Positions 47,390 through 58,571 of a stretch of 64,000 nt of DNA are shown here, in pieces (positions within the stretch are counted from its first letter, which is position 1; every line of letters begins with the position of its first letter). The stretch lies in the NCBI GenBank assembly GCA_946807835.1, contig OX327697.1:16378001-16442000 (forward strand), in the 5' to 3' direction. The notes under the pieces were generated by a model. It made no database searches. It was not told the origin of the DNA and was given only the letters and a program-made list of their open reading frames with translations. Both the position numbers and the translations under genes were made by a program. Source of the DNA: Ailanthus altissimus (lineage: Eukaryota > Streptophyta > Magnoliopsida > Sapindales > Simaroubaceae).

Positions 47390-48310
47390 TTATGATATTT
47401 GAAATTTAATAATAGTGTCTATAATTCTAAAGATCTATTTGAATGGATTTCTGATATTGAAGATTTTATCTTCAATTATGTTCTTAAAAGTAAATAAATC
47501 AAGTATTTTTCTTTTAAATTAACTGGATATGCATTAATTTGGTGGAAAAAATTTACAAACGTCATAAGTTCTATGTGGTAAAGAAAAATTTTGAACTTGG
47601 TATAGAATTAGAAAGAAGATTTAATAAGAAATTATTCATTGGGATTATACTAAAATGATATTTCACCAATTTAATAATTAGCAACAAGGTACAAACTTCT
47701 TCCAAATTTATGATTCTAAATTACAAAGTTATCATACTTGTGTGAGTTTTTCTGATATACATAATAAATTGATTACAAGCTTTTTGAAAGGATTATGTGT
47801 CAATATTAAAGAAAAAATTCTTTTACAATCGGTGATTACTATAACTATTTTGATATTGTCAAATTAGCCTCACAAATTGAAAAAAAAAAAATCAAGCATT
47901 TGAAGAAACTAATTTCATCGCACTCAAAATGTAAAATTCCTCATTTAAAAATTAATTAAGCTCTCATTACAAAATTTGTCATTGCAATCTAATATGGAGA
48001 AGATATCATACATGTTTAAGCAAATGCAAAAGAATTTGTTACTATTAAATGTAAAAAAAAATTCTTTTACAATCAGTGATTACTATAACTATTTTGATAT
48101 TGTCAAATTTGCCTCACAAATTGAAAAAGAAAAAAATCAAGCATTGAAGAAACTAATTTCATCACACTCAAAATGTAAAATTCCTCATTTGAAAATTAAT
48201 TAAACTCTCGTTACAAAAATTTGTCATTGCAATCTAATATGGAGAAGATATCATACATGTTTAAGCAAATGCAAAAGAATTTGTTAATAATTCAAATAAA
48301 ATTAAGAAAT
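47390..48310 (+). pseudogene. Gypsy-type gag fragment with internal duplication
   Basis: Translation gives LFEWISDIEDFIFNYVLKSK, then FSFKLTGYALIWWKKFTNVI and SSMW (47425-47575), the hallmark of the retrotransposon gag domain, where the family has FLDWL...VPE.KKV and A..WW. Downstream are YDSKLQSYHTCVSFSDIHNK (in shifted frames) and ITSFLKGLCVNIKEKI (47770-47820). The last part is duplicated in tandem (47815-48285). The zinc knuckle, protease and everything beyond are absent; MULE-2 begins about 230 bases later. Confidence 0.7.
47815..48285. repeat. Tandem duplication of a ~241-bp gag segment
   Basis: The segment AAATTCTTTTACAATC(G/A)GTG...AAGAATTTGTTA occurs at about 47815-48045 and again at 48056-48285. 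Copies are well over 90% alike, so this happened after most of the surrounding decay or under recent conversion. Confidence 0.9.
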
Positions 48311-48537
48311 TATGCAAGAGAAACTTTTTATTAAGTTTCACATATTAAGTTAAATCCCCTCTTCAATATCAAGAAATAAAAAAATAAAACTCAGTCTAAA
48401 TAACCAAATCTCAACCTATATTTCAAACTTAAATTGAGTTTAAAGATTTTTGTGGTAAGTTCATATTTTTTTCTTTTTACAGTCAAAATAAATGATAAAA
48501 TAATAATTAATTAAGACAAAATTAGACATTTTGAAAA

Positions 48538-49538
48538 GGGAAATGTGTACTGTTGACCAGGTTTTGAGGGTTGAAAGCTTTTTTTGACTCAATCAACAAT
48601 TCTTATACTATATTAACCAAATATATAATTAGTTGACCATTTTGCCTTTAAACACAAAATATTTCATTACGACATTAATAATGGCACCATGTGGTTTCAC
48701 CCTGAGATGCCATGTGGCTCAAATATTTATATATATTTTTTATTTAATTTTTTATACAAAAAATATAATTTTTTATTATTTATTTATTTAACAAAAATAT
48801 TAATTTTTTTAAGTCCATTTTCTCTCACATTCTCTCTTTATCTCGTATTCTTTTTATCTCATATTCACAAAATTACCTAAAATTCATTAAATTTATCACA
48901 CAATTTAAAGATCGGTTTGAAACGCATGACATTTTAAGAAATAGAAGTGAAATAAAAATTGTAAAGTTAAAGAAATTAGAAATAGATAAAACATTGGTGA
49001 GTTTTTATTATTTATTTTTTACTATTATAGTTTTCTTTTTGTTATTGGCTTGTAGATGTAGAATTAAAATTTATAAATTTAGTGTTAAGACATGTTTAAA
49101 ATATTAAATAAGATTAAAAATATGTGCAAAAGGCCAAAAAGGCAATAAAATAACCAGAAATAGCGGATTCATGGTTGGATTTGTGTGCATCTCGTGATGT
49201 ACACATTGGAGCATAGAACACGCTTTGGGCACTAAATTCCACACACCGACACGTGTGTGCACGTGCCAAGTTGATGCGCACCTTAATACGTGCAACAAAG
49301 TGCGCCTCAGCTTGGGCACACACTGATGCCCACGCAATAAAGCACACCCCAACGCGCATCTGCTTATCTCCACATGGCATTTTTAAAATTTTTTAAAAAA
49401 AATATTTTTCATTTATTTATCTATATTAAATTTTATTAGTTTTTTATTTTTTATTATTTATTTTTAATATTTTGTATTTTTTAATTATTATATATAATTA
49501 TATTAAACTAACAATTGTTTGTTTTTGTGTTTTTTCAG
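48538..49538 (+). repeat. MULE-2 left terminal region with GC-rich island
   Basis: The AT-rich terminal repeat is followed by a GC-rich island at about 49180-49378 (CACACACCGACACGTGTGTG, CACGTGCCAAGTTGATGCGC, AACGCGCATCTGC). The matching island on the right is at 56880-56992. A T-rich tract ending TTTTTTCAG at 49538 looks like a splice acceptor before the transposase. Confidence 0.65.
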
Positions 49539-52243
49539 ATGTTGCTAATATTATCATAGCAAATTTCGACCATTATATGCTTTGAGGAAGATTGGAGAGT
49601 TCTAGTGATGATTTTGAGAGATACATTGGATATCATAATATGCATATGGTAGTTTCGAAAAATATTAAATATAAAATGTTATTAAGAAGAGTTTGTCATT
49701 TTCTAAGAGTTGATGAGGTGCAGTATAAAGTGACTCTGAAGTTCAAGGTTCCTTCAAGTACTATAACGTTGAGATCTATTCCACTTGAAAATGATGACGA
49801 TGCGATATTGTGGTTGAGCCCACAGAAGAATATTACTACACCTCTATATGTAACAGTAGATGTTCGAGCTCCTGAATATCAAAATAATGTAGAAGCACTC
49901 ATGGAGTGGAAACAAGGTTATGTTAATTATTTCACGTGTACAACCTCTGTGTATGTTCTAAATCCTCCAGAGGATTATCATTATTCTTCTCTAATGTTTA
50001 ATGAATAACTAGCCTACACATATTATGATAATAAGATATATAGAGATATTGGTGTTGATCTTGGCTATGATATTTGTCATAATGTTGGTAATGATGTTGG
50101 AAATGACAATGATGATGCTGATTATGGAAAAATAACTGTGGTTAGAAATGATGACGATGACGATGGTGATGATAATAATGATTATACTAGAGAAGAATGG
50201 GTTAAGATAGAAAACTCATTTCAATTCTAGCCTGAAATACCACTATTTGACTTGAACATATTAGAAAAGGATATATTGTATTAAAATTAGATATGTGTTT
50301 ATAGAAAAGTTGTATAATAACAAAGATGAATTCATGAGGCTATAAGTATGGTTGTACTTAAGGGAAAATGGAGCTTTAAAGTTTACAAGACCACCAAAGA
50401 TCATTTTGAATTGAAATGCAACGATGAGATATGCAAATGGAGATTACGAGCAATGTCAATGGAAGTGCGATATTTTTTAATCGCGAAGGGAGTAGATACA
50501 GAGTACACTTGTATTTTGGGTTAATTGTGAGATGGTCACCAGTAAGCCAAGAGCCGTATTATTGTTAAAATAATTAAAAATAAGTTTACATTGATCAATA
50601 AAAATTATAGGCTGGAGGATATTCAAGCAGACATGCGTAAAGAATTCGATATTTAGATAATGTATATTACATCTTAGCAAGCTAGAGAGCATGCATTATG
50701 ATTAATCAAAGGTGCTTTAGAGAAATCGTTTGGATTGGTTCCTACATATAGCTATATGTTGCAACAAAAGAACCCAAGTACGGATACTCACTTAAAAACT
50801 AATGCAGACAATCACTTCAAATATTTCTTTTCGGTGCTGAGACCATACATCAAAGGTTTTAATTTATCCATCCGATCGGTGATTATAGTGGATGGAAAAT
50901 TTTTAAAAGGTTCTTATCTTGGTATAATGTTTGTTGTCGTTTATAAAAATAGAAACAATCAGATATTTCCATTGGCACAGAAGATTGTTAACTCTAGGTA
51001 GGGATACAAATACGAGTGCATAACCTTGAATTAGAACTTCTTTTCTTTCAAACTCAAACCGTAAGCCTTTAAAAGTAGATCTGAGAAATCATCCAAATAA
51101 ACATAGGGCCTTCATTGTGTACAATCCTCACTACGATAGCTAGCCATTACCCCACTAACCACCACTGAAGCTAGAATAGGAAAATAAAAGAACCAAAGGA
51201 AAAAGGCAGTGGGCTATAGAGAAAATGATGCTTCTTATGAGTGGTTTATAGTCAAGCTGCGGGGAGTAATTGATGACCATTAGAATCTTTTTTTATATCT
51301 GATCGATATACCAATATTGAAAGAGCTATACAGGGTATATTTCTCAATGCATATTATGGGTTCTGCATCTTTTACTCAAAGGAAAATTTGGTGACAAAAT
51401 ATAAGTTACCAATGGAAAATTCTAAAACATGGGGGTATACTTGTCTACCTATTTTACTGCTACTAAGGTGTATCGTATCCCTGATTTTTAACACCAATTG
51501 AATAAAATATGAGAAATAAGGCATGATATAACTAAGTATTTTGAGAAAGATATTGATACGATAAGATATCAGCTGGTGCTTTTAGAAGGTATGACTTTAT
51601 GACTACTAATATTACAGGAAGCATTAATGCAGTTGCAAAAGAAGTAAGAAAGCTTCTAATGACCAATTTGGTGGAGTGGATATAAGAGCTAATGCAACTA
51701 TAGTTTTACCATAAACAGTTGGCGGCACAAAATATGACCACTGTTTTAACGAATTGGGTATATCACAAAGTCATAAAATATAATGATGACATAAGTCGAA
51801 TGATAGTTTACCCTATTAATGTTTCACGATTTATAGTCAATGATAGTGGTAGAGATGGAACAGTGAACATTTCTGATAAAACATGTAGTTATTAGAAGTT
51901 TGACTATCGGTAACTGGCTTGTCCCCATGCACTTGCCATATCTAGATACATAAAATTATCGTGCGAGAGACTTTGTTTGACTTATTATATATCTGAGACT
52001 TTATTTTGTGCCTATAGCAAATCAGTACTTCTGGTTGGTCATCCATCAGATTGGATAGTCCTGGAGAATTTGAAAAATATAGACATCAAGTCTCCGATAG
52101 CACGTTGCAAGTCAGGTAGGCGTCAGAGGAATTGAATTCCATCTCAAGGAGAGGAACCATCGAAGAATATTTGTAGTTATTGTAGACAATATGGACATAA
52201 CCAACAGACGTGTCGACACCCTATCGCTTTGCATAGCAGATGA
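49539..52243 (+). pseudogene. MULE-2 MuDR-type transposase
   Basis: The N-terminal PB1-like domain is open at 49592-50008 (VRHF-type RRVCHFLRVDEVQYKVTLKF). An Asp-rich linker follows. The MuDR zinc domain has FKVYKTTKDHFELKCNDEIC and KWRLRAMS (50370-50460). The DDE core has SVIIVDGKFLKGSYLGIMF with the first Asp at 50891, and FISDRYTNIERAIQ keeps the second Asp. TTNITGSINAVAKE has Gly where the family has the catalytic Glu. CIHHL is lost. The SWIM finger reads CSY*KFDYR...CPHA (first CxC lost). The C-terminal knuckle CSYCRQYGHNQQTC is intact (52172-52213). About 205 extra bases split NS and ENDASYEW at ~50998-51203 and begin GTAGGG and end CTATAG, so they could be an intron or an insertion. 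Many stops make it inactive. Confidence 0.85.
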
Positions 52244-52537
52244 TGTATGTTTGTTTATAAAACTACCTTATTAATATTTTATTTTTAATTTCACTATAAT
52301 ATAAGGCTAATAATTTTTTTTATTTCAGATGAGTGAAAGATGGAGGAAACAACTTGGATCCTGATGCATAATTCTGTATAAAGATTTCATTGTATGAAGG
52401 GTTATTATATACCATTTTCTAATTATGCTATTTGCATTAGAGTATTGAGTTTCGTAACTTCTATAATGCAGTTAGCACTTATACTTTTTATTATGTACTT
52501 AAATTGTTGATGATAGATGTATTTTTTATATAATGTT

Positions 52538-53384
52538 TGTTAGAAAATTAGTGATTCAACAATCTTGGTTGGACAAGAATTGAGATGAATACCAAAGTGG
52601 AGAGTCACAAGAAATCTAGAATGTATAGGACACATATGAAAAAGTCTAGGACGTGTAGGACATAAAGGAGGAAGTGAAATAGGACTCTAAGACGTGAAGA
52701 AAGAAAAAGAAAATACGTATAAGAGGCTCTAGGGCTGAACGTCGTGGTGTCCAGCACAGTAATCCAAAGCTGCAGAACTAAGTCCTCAGCGCTGCAATGA
52801 TAGGTGTGACAATGGCCAACGCCGCGGCACTAGAAGCGTCGGAAAGTCAGTTTTGATCCGAATTTCTAGTTTTTGAAAGTTTTGAATTTCTAAAACAAGT
52901 GGACTCTTACTCCAACAAGGAATATGGTTACTAGGCACGAAATAACTCCTATATAAACACTTATAAACCCTTTATTTTAAATTAAGCATTAAAGGAGGCT
53001 CTAAGAGAGGGGAAGAACTAGGTAGACACTAAGTGCTTATGTGCACTGGGGTGGAACCATTATTTGGGCGTTCATTACTCGTGGTAGAGTGAGAGTACAC
53101 TAAACATTAGCTCATTTTGAGGGTTCTTCATTGGGTTTACCTTGTAAAATCTCTAGGGAGTTAATAAGAGAAGCTAGGATCTTTGGATCCACCATAAACG
53201 TAGGCAATTGGCCGAACCACATAAGATTGTATTGTGCTCTTTTATATTCTACTTTAGATTCTTGCTATTTTGCTTGATAAACAGGTTATTCCGCTACGCA
53301 AATAGGTTATGGTTTTAAGTTAAACTTGAGGTTCTTTACTTCAACCTAATCTCAAGAGGGAGAAAGGCATTTCCTCCCTCAACA
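52538..53384 (+). mobile_element. Copia solo LTR inside MULE-2
   Basis: The 847-bp LTR begins TGTTAGAAAATTAGTG and ends TCCCTCAACA, flanked by ATGTT on both sides (52533-52537 and 53385-53389), an exact 5-bp duplication. It has the GC-rich U3 block (AACGCCGCGGCACTAGAAGC near 52820), a TATA box (52950-52958), and the shared block GGATCCACCATAAACGTAGG...CCGAACCACA (53190-53225). No internal region is present, so it arose by LTR-LTR recombination. Confidence 0.9.
52950..52958 (+). promoter_or_regulatory. TATA box of the solo LTR
   Basis: TATATAAAC lies in the same relative place as in the other two copia LTRs of this type. Confidence 0.45.
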
Positions 53385-53389
53385 ATGTT

Positions 53390-53640
53390 GATGTTGAAAA
53401 TTTTTAATTGTAGATAAGTTATGAAAATATCTGTATAGGTGTCAAAATTATAAGTTGTAGGTATGGAATGTTTGATATTTTAATGTAATTTTGGCAAAAT
53501 ATCCTCTATTATATGAATGTTCCCAAACCTGCATATTGAAAAAATACACTTTTATACAATTATATATTATTTTTACGCACATCCACCCAACACCAGACAT
53601 CAAAAAATTAATATGACACAAATTCACATATGAAAAATAT
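53390..53640. other. MULE-2 spacer between solo LTR and reverse gene end
   Basis: This AT-rich sequence corresponds to the convergent intergenic part of MULE-1. Nothing is recognised. Confidence 0.45.
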
Positions 53641-53649
53641 ATTACACAT

Positions 53650-56560
53650 CTATAAAGTATATGTTGTAGTAGTCCACAAATCAATAGTCATCTTTTGTCT
53701 ATAAAAAATACCAATCTTATAGAAGGACTCAAATGGTCTACCTAATGTAAGATACTCAATAAACATACAAACATATGAGCCATAATCCCCACTCTCGATT
53801 GCTTGTTGAGGTACATTATTCCTAAAACGAATGATTGGACAAAGGTACATATCTGCATTCTATGGTCCCCCTAAACTATAAAATCCATATTTACAAAGAT
53901 AAAATGGTATGCTAACATGTAGAGATTCCATAAATTTTTGAATGGTATCATCGAAATGGCCGTTCAAGCTAGAATTATATAGCGTAATCCTCCTCTTAAC
54001 AAAGTCAGCATTTGCTACAAACTAATATTCCTAATTGATATTCAACAAAATATATACCTGTAAAAATCATTATTGTATTATTTTAAACTTACTGTATTTA
54101 ATAATAATAAAAAGTTATTACTTCCACCACCTTATTGACCGATGCCCACGACTTAATACCAAGTAATTTAGTCTTTGTTACAAGTGCATATGCCAACAAC
54201 GATCTAATAAAATTTTCATCATTAGAGCTTGAACTGGGGTTGAAGGACGTTTATCACATTTGTCTAATATACTCTTAAAGATAAATATATACGATATTAA
54301 ATCTATTAATAGTTGACCAACAATATTATAATATAATATGCACAATAGACGAGTAAAAAATACTCACGTAAAAATATGTATTTGCAGTTATGTATTCATA
54401 TGAGTACATATCAGAAAACATTATTTATCGTGTATACAGAACCTTTAAATACTCATTTATATACTACAAAACCATGATATAATATATATAAGTTTTGATA
54501 CTATTAAAAAACTCACAACAAAAAAAATAAAAATAAAATTCCTCATCGTATCATTAAGCTAGTGAAACAATAGGTTCTTAAACCATATGCTACTAGCATC
54601 GACTTAGTGTAAAGCAACAACATGCGTTATGTCATTTTTATTTATCCAATTCACAATTTTTCTTAATTTTTTTTATAAATAGGAATCAGTTGCTCGTTTA
54701 TGTTAGCTGTAGCTTATGCTTTTAATTCCATAAGTTTCTTTTTCATGGAATTTTTCAACGAATTAGTATGAAAACTATTTTGAGCTTGTGCCTTCCTTAG
54801 TGGCACCCATACTTGCTCATCTTCTCAGCTAACACAATGGGTAGAATTTTTACACTTGTAGAGCTCTCAACTATATGTTGTATATCCATTGGTATAGGCT
54901 GATGCTCAGACTCACTGCCAAAAGTGTAAATCTAAAAGTCAGCAATAATGAATTCGGTGCCTTAAAATAAAATAACAGGAATGAATATATTGACTTGTTA
55001 ACTTTGTACCTAATGAAATTTAAGTTCAAAATGTACGATAGTCTGGCCTACATCCTCAGAGATCCTGGATGACTGCAAATGCTACATTATGAGAGACATC
55101 TGATGCAAGATCTCTTCTTTATCCTACTTATTAACTTTGCCTGAATTTTAGAGCTAATCATATCAATCTTTGTAGTTAGCTCTGCTTGAAGCTTTGATCT
55201 AACCGTATCAATCCTTTTTGTTAGTGCTGCTTCAAGATCATCAATTCTCTTCTCCATAACATGATAATACAATGATGTGCCTGGCTCAAATTATACATAA
55301 GTAATTATAATTAATCTTTACAATGTAATACTCATGAACAATATATAGTAGTGAATTCAAAGAAAAAGATTAAGTTATTATACAGTTGATTCGATCATTA
55401 GTGAGGCTTGAAATTTATACTCAGGTTGAACATCTATATCAACCTGACAATCGGTGAATTGGATATTTGAAATCTCAATTTTTTCCAACTTCAGAGTTCC
55501 TCCCTATTTTCTCAATGGAATGCTCAATTTTGCTGCACGCGATAGTCCGTATTTGTTTCTTGTTTATGGGTTATTAACTTCCTATATACTTTTAAAACCT
55601 ACACAAAATTTTAGATTTATTAATTATTAATAGAAAAAAAGAACAAAATTTACAAGAAAATTATATATATTTTGTTGAATGTAAAAATATACCCCAACAT
55701 AATCGAAGAGAACGTTTGCTACGTCTTCATATAATGTAGTGCCTGTTCTGGACCGATTTAGAAGAAGGGAAAAATGGTCACCATCCTTGTGCATAAACAC
55801 CTCTCCACATCTCGAGATCGCCTCATAAATTCACACCTAAGTTAATAAAGAAAAAATTAACTATCTCAAAAAAATGACAATACTATTCTCTTATTTTGTG
55901 CAAAATAAAAATAAATTTTTTTTCTACATTTCAATATGATAATGAATTGGAAAAAAAGAACTACTCACCAAGAATGCCTTACCAAATATGTATAGGTTAT
56001 ATGCTTCTCTATATGGAGTGCCTCATTTTCTTACATTTGTAAACTTTTTAATTAAGGCTGTGCTTAAGCTATAGTAGAGTATAGTTCATCCAATTGTGTC
56101 CCAATGATAGGCATTAAACTCATTCAAATCATCTACGAAGTGAAGCACAAAATATTAGACGACTCTACGAGGATCACGTGGCATCAACAATTTATGAAAT
56201 ACATAAAATAGACATGTTTTCACTGCATCTATATCATCATCAAATGTAACACTCTTGAACTACAGATCTAAATCCTTATAGGTCAATTCATCTCTACCCC
56301 TAAAGTATTTTTGTTAAAGTCTACTATCTAACTCTTTACTAATGGATAATCTCCATTCTCAAATCAGTAATCAAATAAAACTCTCTACGGGAGAATCTAA
56401 TAAGTCTATTGCCTATATAGAACTACAATTCTTTGTGTAAATTTTTGGTATATACGCATTTTAATAAAACTTTTTGTGCTAAAATACCTGAGAATGCAAT
56501 ATCCTGTACATCCAAAAAATGGTCAAAGTATGTGATTCTAAATATTTCAATCTGTCTTGA
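53650..56560 (-). pseudogene. MULE-2 Ulp1-like (C48) protease / DUF1985 gene
   Basis: On the reverse strand, DUF1985 is at about 55990-56560 (DDDIDAVKTCLFYVFHKLLM and LHFVDDLNEFNAYHWDTIG, parallel to MULE-1 text). A coiled-coil-like stretch MEKRIDDLEAALTKRIDTVR lies at 55087-55260. The C48 domain is at 53650-54300. Compared with MULE-1, the active-site His-Trp pair is replaced by Tyr and a stop (N*EY*FVANADF), and the active-site Cys in GDCG is Tyr (ESGDYGSYVCMFIEYL, about 53788). Asn again stands in the Asp position (ITLYNSS). The enzyme is dead by several independent changes. Confidence 0.75.
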
Positions 56561-56869
56561 AGTCAATTTCTCTTTTATTCTTTTGATAGCCTATAACTTT
56601 AAGTAAGTAGTTATAGTCGATCGATAGAATTCGTTTTCAATAATTATATATTCGTTTGAGATATTCTCCTTCTTAAAAAAAATAATTATTAGTAAATAAC
56701 TAATTATTAAATAATTCAAATAATTACTAAAAATTAAAACAATTATTAAAACTTTTTCATCTAATAAAAAACAATATACTAATGACAAAAAAATTAAAAT
56801 AATAACTAAAATTAAATAATTTAGTCACAATTTTAATATTTTTAATTAAAAATTAAATATAAACAATTT

Positions 56870-57425
56870 TGAAAAACATTGCCACGTGGTAGCGCCGGTG
56901 AGTAAGTGTGATGCACGCGTCATGTTGAAGCCTGCATTGATGCGCTTGCATCACATTAACATGGTGCATGTCTTCACACACCCGACGTCATAGATTAGCC
57001 TAAAAAATGGTCGAAATTCGTCATTTCTAGCCATTGTTTGCCACTTACACTCATTTTCAACTAATTTTACACCTTACTAATGATACATTTATACATTTCT
57101 CATAACTACATGAAACAAAACTCAAAAATACAACAAAACTAAAAATATGATTAAAAAAACTCACTAATTTTTATTCAATTTCAATTTTTTCAACTTCATA
57201 CTAAGTTCTTTTACTTTAAATCTTTAAGATTTTCTTAGTTTGTAGTCGATTTATAAGTTTTAGAAAATTTTGAAAAAAATTTCGATTTGTAACCGAGAGA
57301 GAGAAAGAAAAGAGTGTGTTTCAGAAGAATTGTGAATGAGGTAAAATGGTAAGAAAAATAGTACTTTGGTTAAAAAGTAATAATATTTTTTTGTTTGTTA
57401 GGTCAAAACGACAATTTTTCTTTTA
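56870..57425 (-). repeat. MULE-2 right terminal region with GC-rich island
   Basis: The GC-rich island at about 56880-56992 (CCACGTGGTAGCGCCGGTGA, CACGCGTCATG, CACACCCGACGTC) is followed by AT-rich sequence pairing loosely with the left end. Confidence 0.65.
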
Positions 57426-57535
57426 AAATCATACCAAATTTGAGGAATAAAAATATTATTTAACTTAATAATAAATATTTATTTATTATTATTGTAATTA
57501 ATATAAAAATATCACTCTTTTTCATGGTTCATCTT
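57426..57535. other. AT-rich flank of MULE-2
   Basis: Nothing is recognised here. Confidence 0.4.
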
Positions 57536-57539
57536 TTAC

Positions 57540-58470
57540 TTTTATCTCAATTTTTCAATTAATTGAATGTATTCCCTAGCAAGGCTTGGTACATAACTTG
57601 ATCTCACTTGGCTCGGGATGTAAAAACATCATTATCAGCTATTGTTCTGAGGGCAACTCTCTCATGGAGAAGGCCTGAATACTAGGATGCTTGCTGAGGC
57701 TGTGCTTCATGTCATGCATGACTATTTTTATGAAAAGTTTATTTTTGAACTCCGAAATAGATACTTTGATGTAAATAGCTTAATGAATTCTTGCAGGCTC
57801 ATAGACGATCAACACTCAAGAACGTGGTTGAGGGTTGGAACACAATGCTTAAAAAGAGGTTGACCGGACACCAAAAATGAAGATTGATGCAGCTGCATTT
57901 CTGGCTTTGCACGAGGAACCCAAGCTTACAATTTTTACTAGAAGCAGGGTACAAGCCTTCAATTGAAATTTTTCCACCAAGGTTCACAGTGCAACCAATC
58001 AAATTACTGGTACTTGAAGATCCACAATTGCAACAGGGTAAACCATTGGCAATAGAAGCACATTCTATCTCTACTCCAATAGCAGAAAGTACTCATATCC
58101 CATCAGAAGCTAGTGAACTTACTTTCTGGTGATAAAACCCTTATTTAATCCTCAAGAAGTAATTCAGATTCAGATATTGCTGCTTTTACTATTAGAGAAA
58201 GTGCTCTGGCTACATGCACAATTGATGCTGCGGCATCTGAGGAACCACCCCAGGTACTGGATCCTTAGGGAAAATATAAGGCAGCTTTCGAATAACCATC
58301 TAGGTACTAGATTCGTGGGAAAAGAAAACCAAAAAACAAAATAGATATTACAGCTACGTTACCCTTAAGTGGCCAAGTTGCTGAACTTGTAGTACAAGCA
58401 ATAGTTGAAACTAGCTTTTCATTGCCAAATCAAATGTCTTCTGCTGATTCTTTCAGTTTTGAGTGTTTAT
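57540..58470 (+). other. Unassigned exon-like region, possible gene or element relic
   Basis: The composition is less AT-rich and protein-like text appears in changing frames: ending at a splice-acceptor-like TTCTTGCAG (57789-57797) is followed by STLKNVVEGWNTMLKKRL (57808-57865). FLALHEEPKLTIFTRSRVQA follows (57897-57955), then SDIAAFTIRESALATCTIDA (58170-58230) and DITATLPLSGQVAELVVQAI (58345-58405). The last piece ends near another acceptor-like TTCTTTCAG (58450-58459). I do not recognise the family. It could be a decayed host gene with introns, or part of a gag-like or plant-mobile-domain element. Frames are broken, so it is not functional as it stands. Confidence 0.35.
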
Positions 58471-58571
58471 TTGCTAGGTATTATTGTATTATAACATTCC
58501 TCTAGCGTAATATGATGAAAGGGTATTATTTTCCAAACAAATAATTAGCTGAATAACTTTATTATTAAAAG

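Larger units (their letters stand above)
48538..57425. mobile_element. MULE-2: second Mutator-like transposon with transposase and Ulp1-like gene
   Basis: It has the same two-gene convergent layout as MULE-1, with homologous proteins throughout. Terminal parts pair loosely in inverted orientation: left GGAAATGTGTACTGTTGACC, right reversed AAGAAAAATTGTCGTTTTGACC, with TTAACCAAA and, further in, GGTGAGTTTTTATTATT against TAGTGAGTTTTTTTAATC. Possible 9-bp flanks are TTTTGAAAA and TTTTAAAAT, so exact ends are uncertain by a few bases. A copia solo LTR (52538-53384) interrupts it. It is more decayed than MULE-1. Confidence 0.8.

Noticed and set aside
47815..48285. Possible CRISPR-like or satellite array
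   Set aside because: Only two long copies that belong to one gag domain, with no spacers; it is a simple tandem duplication in a eukaryotic element.
49104..49380. Reverse-strand frames of 88-89 codons in the MULE-2 GC-rich island
   Set aside because: No domain; open frames are expected in a short GC-rich stretch, and two overlapping frames are equally open.
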